Both the position numbers and the translations under genes were made by a program. Source: Methanobacteriota archaeon (lineage in GTDB: Archaea > Nanobdellota > Nanobdellia > Woesearchaeales > SM23-78). From it: 8,602 bases of DNA. The stretch is from contig DAOWFR010000087.1 of the NCBI GenBank assembly GCA_030637925.1, positions 1 to 8,602 on the forward strand, in the 5' to 3' direction. The notes beneath the pieces were generated by a model. That model ran no database searches. It had not been told where the DNA came from and saw only the letters and a program-made list of their open reading frames with translations. Positions 5,710-8,602 of this stretch are shown here, one piece after another (position 1 is the first letter of the stretch; every line of letters starts with the position of its first letter).

Positions 5710-6741
5710 TTAAATCAACTTCCTAATGTTCTCTATAAACTGCTTAAAATCATTAATCTTAACACATGCACCAGAAGCATGGTCATGGCCACCACCATAG
5801 CCAGTAACGCCTTCAAGAGCTTTCTCAATAATAAGGGGTAAACTGAGTTTTGTAGACCTTAAAGAGCACTTGTACTCACCACCATACTCCCAGGCCACAA
5901 GGATTATTTTATCAGGGTATTTGTATATTAACTCATTACTAATCTCAGCAGAAAAAGAATAATCAGGATTCTCATAAACAAACAAAACAAGTTTGTCCTG
6001 GGGTTTTACCTTAACTTGTTTTATGAGTTCATAATATGTATCCTTTAATCTATTATATTTTTTATAAATAAACCTGCCTCCACTGGTTTTTTGCTCAAGA
6101 ATCTCATAAGGGTCTTTTATCCTGGTAAAAACCTTTATTGACTTAATAACCTCTGAGGTTTTGCCTTTAAGATTAAAAGAGATTATCTTTATCAACTCTC
6201 CAAGCCTTGAATTATGCAGAGCAATCTCTGGTCTTTTTATATCTGAAGAGAGCAAATCAGGATATTCTGCTATGAATTCATCTATTACTTCTTGCTCTGG
6301 AAAGAACCAGTCACCAATCATGCCAATCATTGCAATCCATAGATTCTCTTTTAAAGCCTTGTAAACCCAGTAAGATGTTGGCCTGTTATCCTCAGGCTCT
6401 GCTATCCTTGGATTATAATACTCTACTCCATGCCTCTTAACCACAGGATGATGGTCTATCCACACTACCCTGGTCTTTATCTTGTCAATAAACTCCTGGT
6501 TAATAATTGGCACATCAACTATTATCACAATATCAGGGGCATAGTCATTAACCTTTTGTGCTAGTTCTGGCCCTAGCTCAGGAGCATTCTTAACAGGTAT
6601 GCCCTTGCCTTCTCTTATGTGCTTGTAAATTAATAAGAAGCTTGCTAACCCATCAGGATCATCATCAAAAAGAATAACCGGTCTAACAGATGAATCAAAG
6701 ATTTGCTTTAGTTCTTGTAACTGGTTTTCTGATAAGCCCAT
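5710..6741 (-). CDS. DHH/DHHA1-family phosphoesterase (RecJ/NrnA-like)
   Basis: A metal-dependent phosphoesterase of 343 residues. The DHH family includes single-strand exonucleases (RecJ and archaeal RecJ-like proteins), oligoribonuclease-type NrnA and cyclic-dinucleotide hydrolases, so the substrate is open. Motif I is FDDDPDG (25-31), motif II is IVDVP (74-78), motif III is WIDHHP (94-99) and motif IV is GDW (143-145). The C-terminal DHHA1 domain carries GYGGGHDHASG (314-324), the substrate-binding GGGH. All metal-binding motifs look intact, though the usual His of motif I is replaced by acidic residues. No extra nucleic-acid-binding domain is seen, which favours a short substrate or a partner-dependent enzyme. 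AGGAG (6754-6750) sits eight bases before the ATG. It begins 25 bases after the ThiF-like gene and is probably its operon partner. Confidence 0.9.
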   Translation of the reverse strand: MGLSENQLQELKQIFDSSVRPVILFDDDPDGLASFLLIYKHIREGKGIPVKNAPELGPELAQKVNDYAPDIVIIVDVPIINQEFIDKIKTRVVWIDHHPVVKRHGVEYYNPRIAEPEDNRPTSYWVYKALKENLWIAMIGMIGDWFFPEQEVIDEFIAEYPDLLSSDIKRPEIALHNSRLGELIKIISFNLKGKTSEVIKSIKVFTRIKDPYEILEQKTSGGRFIYKKYNRLKDTYYELIKQVKVKPQDKLVLFVYENPDYSFSAEISNELIYKYPDKIILVAWEYGGEYKCSLRSTKLSLPLIIEKALEGVTGYGGGHDHASGACVKINDFKQFIENIRKLI

Positions 6742-6766
6742 TTTGTGTGCTCCTAAATGCTGTTTC

Positions 6767-7429
6767 TTATAGTTTCTGCCGTCTCATACTATCCTTCCAT
6801 ATGTCAAAAAACACAACATCCTTATGATAAGGTTTTTTAAGAAGAATCTTAAATATTTTCTTAACAATAATAGCTGCTGCCATGTGAACAACAGGATTAA
6901 TAATGCCTACTTCATCTATTGGCTTCATCTTACTTACAAGCTTTTTTAGTTTATCAGAGTTTATGCCTTTGTCACTTGTAATAACCAAGCCTTGGCTTCC
7001 AGAATCAACAGCAAAGATTAAAGGTATCTTCTTCTTTTTTGTATGGTCTGATATTAACTTGTTTGTTTCAAGGTTGCGTGTTGCATCAATAACAGCATCT
7101 GCTTCTATGAGAAAAATATTGTTCTTAGTTAGATCTTCATGAAAGGTTCTTACTTTTATTTTTGGATTGATGTGCTCTAAGCGCTTTTTGGCTTGTTTTG
7201 CCTTGAACTTGTTATTGTCTTCCTCAAGGTAGAGTGATTGTGAAGACAGGTCTTCTGTAGAACATCTGCCTTTATCTATAAGCCTTAGATTAATGCCTGA
7301 CCTAGCAAGCATTACAGCAACTGTTGAGCCAATACTGCCCAGACCTATAATAGCAACTGTCTTGGTTGCTAGGGTTTTTTGCCCTTTTTCCTTGATTTCT
7401 TTGAATCTGGCTAACTGCGCATACCTCAT
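6767..7429 (-). CDS. ThiF/MoeB/E1-like protein with altered active site
   Basis: A 220-residue Rossmann-fold relative of the enzymes that adenylate the C-terminus of ubiquitin-like proteins (ThiF, MoeB, E1). The order of motifs is right: RYAQLARF (2-9), GLGSIGS (29-35), the strand ending IDKG (51-54), DLSSQSLYLEED (60-71), KAKQAKKRLEHINPKI (76-91) and DAVIDATRN (111-119). But several family residues are changed: the second Asp of D-x-D is Gly54, the Arg of N-L-x-R-Q is Ser63, and the Asp of the T-D-N motif is Arg118. The only Cys is at 56, so there is no zinc CxxC pair and no obvious transfer cysteine, and the protein is shorter than MoeB. It may be a pseudoenzyme, or a member with a different chemistry. 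GAGGTGA (7442-7436) lies six bases before the ATG. It is the first gene of the operon with the DHH enzyme. No ubiquitin-like partner is seen in the window. Confidence 0.8.
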   Translation of the reverse strand: MRYAQLARFKEIKEKGQKTLATKTVAIIGLGSIGSTVAVMLARSGINLRLIDKGRCSTEDLSSQSLYLEEDNNKFKAKQAKKRLEHINPKIKVRTFHEDLTKNNIFLIEADAVIDATRNLETNKLISDHTKKKKIPLIFAVDSGSQGLVITSDKGINSDKLKKLVSKMKPIDEVGIINPVVHMAAAIIVKKIFKILLKKPYHKDVVFFDIWKDSMRRQKL

Positions 7430-7481
7430 ATATTGTCACCTCGTCTTCTGTTGAGAAGAGAAATAAGGGGTGTATAGGTGG

Positions 7482-7494
7482 TATATATATTTAA
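7482..7494 (-). promoter_or_regulatory. TATA box of the ThiF-DHH operon
   Basis: On the minus strand it reads TTAAATATATATA, a good archaeal box A about 55 bases before ATG 7429. This predicts a leader of roughly 30 bases with the Shine-Dalgarno site in it. It lies back to back with the promoter of the rightward gene at 7587, and the divergent spacer 7430-7586 is only 157 bases. Confidence 0.6.
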
Positions 7495-7532
7495 CCCAAA
7501 AAGTTATTTTGTTACTAAAAAGTGGTAAAAAA

Positions 7533-7547
7533 CGAAAGATTTATAAA
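7533..7547 (+). promoter_or_regulatory. BRE and TATA box of the SLT-domain gene
   Basis: CGAAAG followed by TTTATAAA gives a BRE-like element plus box A, about 40 bases before ATG 7587. Transcription should start near 7570, just before the strong Shine-Dalgarno site GGGGGAGG (7572-7579), which sits seven bases from the ATG. Confidence 0.65.
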
Positions 7548-7586
7548 GGATTAAAATAATAATGGAGTAAAGGGGGAGGAAGTTAT

Positions 7587-8297
7587 ATGATAAGAAATGA
7601 AAAGAGAGCAAAGAGGAATGGACGTATATTAACAGCAACAGCTTGGACTGTTCTAGCCAGTTCAATACTAGGATTATATCTTTATAACAAAACTCCTGAT
7701 ATGAGTCAGAAAAAAGCAAAAGAAAACACCGTTCTAGTCCAAGAATCAGATTTAGAAAAATATGTCAACCAAATTACTAAGTTTATAGATGAAAGGTATT
7801 CTATTTATAACCATGGTAAAACATTAAATTCTAAAAGAAAAAAAGAAATAGCTACATATGTATATGAGGCTGCTAATGAATTTGATGTCCCTCTAAGAGA
7901 TTACATGGCTATAATCTCAAAAGAGAGCAGGTTTACAAATAAATTGGGTGATCTAAAATATCTTGATAAAGAGAATCCTTCTAAGAGTGATCATTCTGAA
8001 GGATATATTCAAATGAGAATAAACACACAGAGATGGGTCTTCAAAAAAATGAAAAAAGAAGGGATTAAAGGTTTACCTGATAAATTACCTGGTAGCATAA
8101 TTCCTTTTATCAGATTACAATTCAGAATGAGTGCATGGTATTTTAAACATTGTTTGGAAAAATCAAATGGAAATATAGAAGAAGCAACAAGTAAATATAA
8201 CAGAGGACATAATAGCGATAAACAGAACAAAGAATACTTAAGAAGGGTTAAAGAGGAAAAAAAAATAATCAACGATTACATGTCACCATCTCTTTAA
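7587..8297 (+). CDS. membrane-anchored lytic-transglycosylase-like (SLT/lysozyme-fold) protein
   Basis: A 236-residue protein with a basic N-terminus, one membrane helix (about 13-33, ILTATAWTVLASSILGLYLY) and an outside domain. Residues 85-210 match the pattern of lysozyme-like transglycosylases: a helix EIATYVYEAANEFDVP, then IISKESRF with a likely catalytic Glu113, then SEGYIQMR (138-144) where bacterial enzymes have G-L-M-Q-I, and ATSKYNRGHN (200-209) for the A-x-x-x-Y-N-x-G motif. Bacterial SLT enzymes cleave murein between MurNAc and GlcNAc. Archaea lack murein, so the target here may be a bacterial or host wall, another glycan, or none. There is no downstream partner, as the next gene has its own start. 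Membership of the superfamily is fairly sure from motif order; activity is not shown. Confidence 0.8.
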   Translation: MIRNEKRAKRNGRILTATAWTVLASSILGLYLYNKTPDMSQKKAKENTVLVQESDLEKYVNQITKFIDERYSIYNHGKTLNSKRKKEIATYVYEAANEFDVPLRDYMAIISKESRFTNKLGDLKYLDKENPSKSDHSEGYIQMRINTQRWVFKKMKKEGIKGLPDKLPGSIIPFIRLQFRMSAWYFKHCLEKSNGNIEEATSKYNRGHNSDKQNKEYLRRVKEEKKIINDYMSPSL

Positions 8298-8319
8298 ATC
8301 ATCTTTCTTAAAACAAAAA

Positions 8320-8331
8320 CATTTTTATCTT
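8320..8331 (+). promoter_or_regulatory. candidate TATA box for nre
   Basis: An ATTTTTATCTTA block is centred about 26-27 bases before ATG 8352. Transcription would begin at or next to the start codon, and no Shine-Dalgarno site is present, so the mRNA is probably leaderless. The arrangement resembles that at srp54. Confidence 0.45.
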
Positions 8332-8351
8332 AATCTATAGTTCTAGATTAT

Positions 8352-8602
8352 ATGAACATTAGGTGTATTAAGTGTAAAGGACGTGACCCAAGTATTTGTG
8401 GTCGTGCTTTCTGCCCTATCATGGTTAAGATTGGTGCTCAGAACAAGTTCAATATAGAGGCTAAGCAAGACTTTTTTGGCCAGAGCCCTAATGTGTTTGT
8501 TGGCAGGTATGGCTACCCTGAGGTTAATGTTGGTATTCTGAGTGTTGAGGATTATGAGGAGCATGACAATCCATTATTATGGACAAAGCAGAATTACAGC
8601 AT
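8352..8602 (+). CDS. nre: archaeal DNA-repair protein Nre, N-terminal part
   Basis: The first 83 residues of an Nre protein, cut off by the right edge. Nre proteins are archaea-specific; NreA has been linked to DNA repair and binds the sliding clamp PCNA through a C-terminal motif, which is outside this window. The N-terminal zinc-finger-like cluster is clear: C5-x2-C8, then C16-G-R-x2-C21-P (CIKCKGRDPSICGRAFCP). It is followed by the conserved stretch FFGQSPNVFVGRYGYPEVNVG (43-63), of which GQSPNVFVGRYGYP is the most typical part. The frame is open to the end of the window. The start is chosen because the cysteine cluster begins at once after it and a TATA-like box lies at leaderless distance. 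Confidence 0.92.
   Translation, partial: MNIRCIKCKGRDPSICGRAFCPIMVKIGAQNKFNIEAKQDFFGQSPNVFVGRYGYPEVNVGILSVEDYEEHDNPLLWTKQNYS

Noticed and set aside
8343..8564. Minus-strand frame opposite the start of nre
   Set aside because: The plus strand encodes the recognisable Nre cysteine cluster and conserved GQSPNVFVGRYGYP stretch, so the antisense frame is a shadow.

Overview
The window most likely comes from a small-genome archaeon of the DPANN type (Woesearchaeota or Pacearchaeota-like). This is inferred from gene content and signals, not from any marker search. The evidence is: an archaeal-style SRP54; the N-terminus of Nre, an archaea-restricted DNA-repair protein; a secreted surface protein with about 40 N-glycosylation sequons and a C-terminal membrane anchor; AT-rich TATA-like boxes about 25-30 bases before likely transcript starts; and Shine-Dalgarno sites of the GAGGTGAT type that fit the archaeal 16S tail. 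The DNA is AT-rich throughout and uses the standard code.

Layout. Positions 1-806 hold the 3' part of a class I SAM-dependent methyltransferase whose start lies off the left edge. Thirteen bases later a TTG-started gene (820-3303) encodes a large secreted, membrane-anchored protein with a DUF2341/LamG-like front, three Ig/FnIII-like modules, a Gly-Tyr and acidic linker, and a last beta domain. srp54 (3457-4818) follows from its own promoter. It meets, tail to tail with only 17 bases between, a minus-strand AbrB-antitoxin/RelE-toxin operon (5362-4836). The operon has a strong palindromic TATA box and an inverted repeat that could be its operator.

The roughly 350-base gap 5363-5709 is the most unusual part. 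It carries a 12-codon second copy of the srp54 3' end (5432-5467), identical in protein but different at six synonymous sites. So the toxin-antitoxin cassette is flanked by two versions of the end of srp54. Next to this lies an 84-base inverted-repeat hairpin. Read on the minus strand, its apical loop shows a sequence identical to the 16S rRNA 3' tail (anti-Shine-Dalgarno), and a possible TATA box sits upstream.

From 7429 down to 5710 a two-gene minus-strand operon encodes a short ThiF/E1-like protein that lacks several usual adenylation residues, then a DHH/DHHA1 phosphoesterase. Divergent from it, with its own BRE/TATA and a strong Shine-Dalgarno site, is a membrane-anchored protein with a lytic-transglycosylase (SLT, lysozyme-like) domain (7587-8297), unexpected in an archaeon without murein. 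The window ends in the start of an apparently leaderless nre gene (8352 onward).

The genes fall into three themes: cell surface and secretion (surface protein, SRP54, SLT protein, perhaps the methyltransferase), nucleic-acid maintenance (DHH, Nre), and a small mobile-looking stress module (AbrB/RelE). No tRNA, rRNA, CRISPR array, transposase or integrase was seen.
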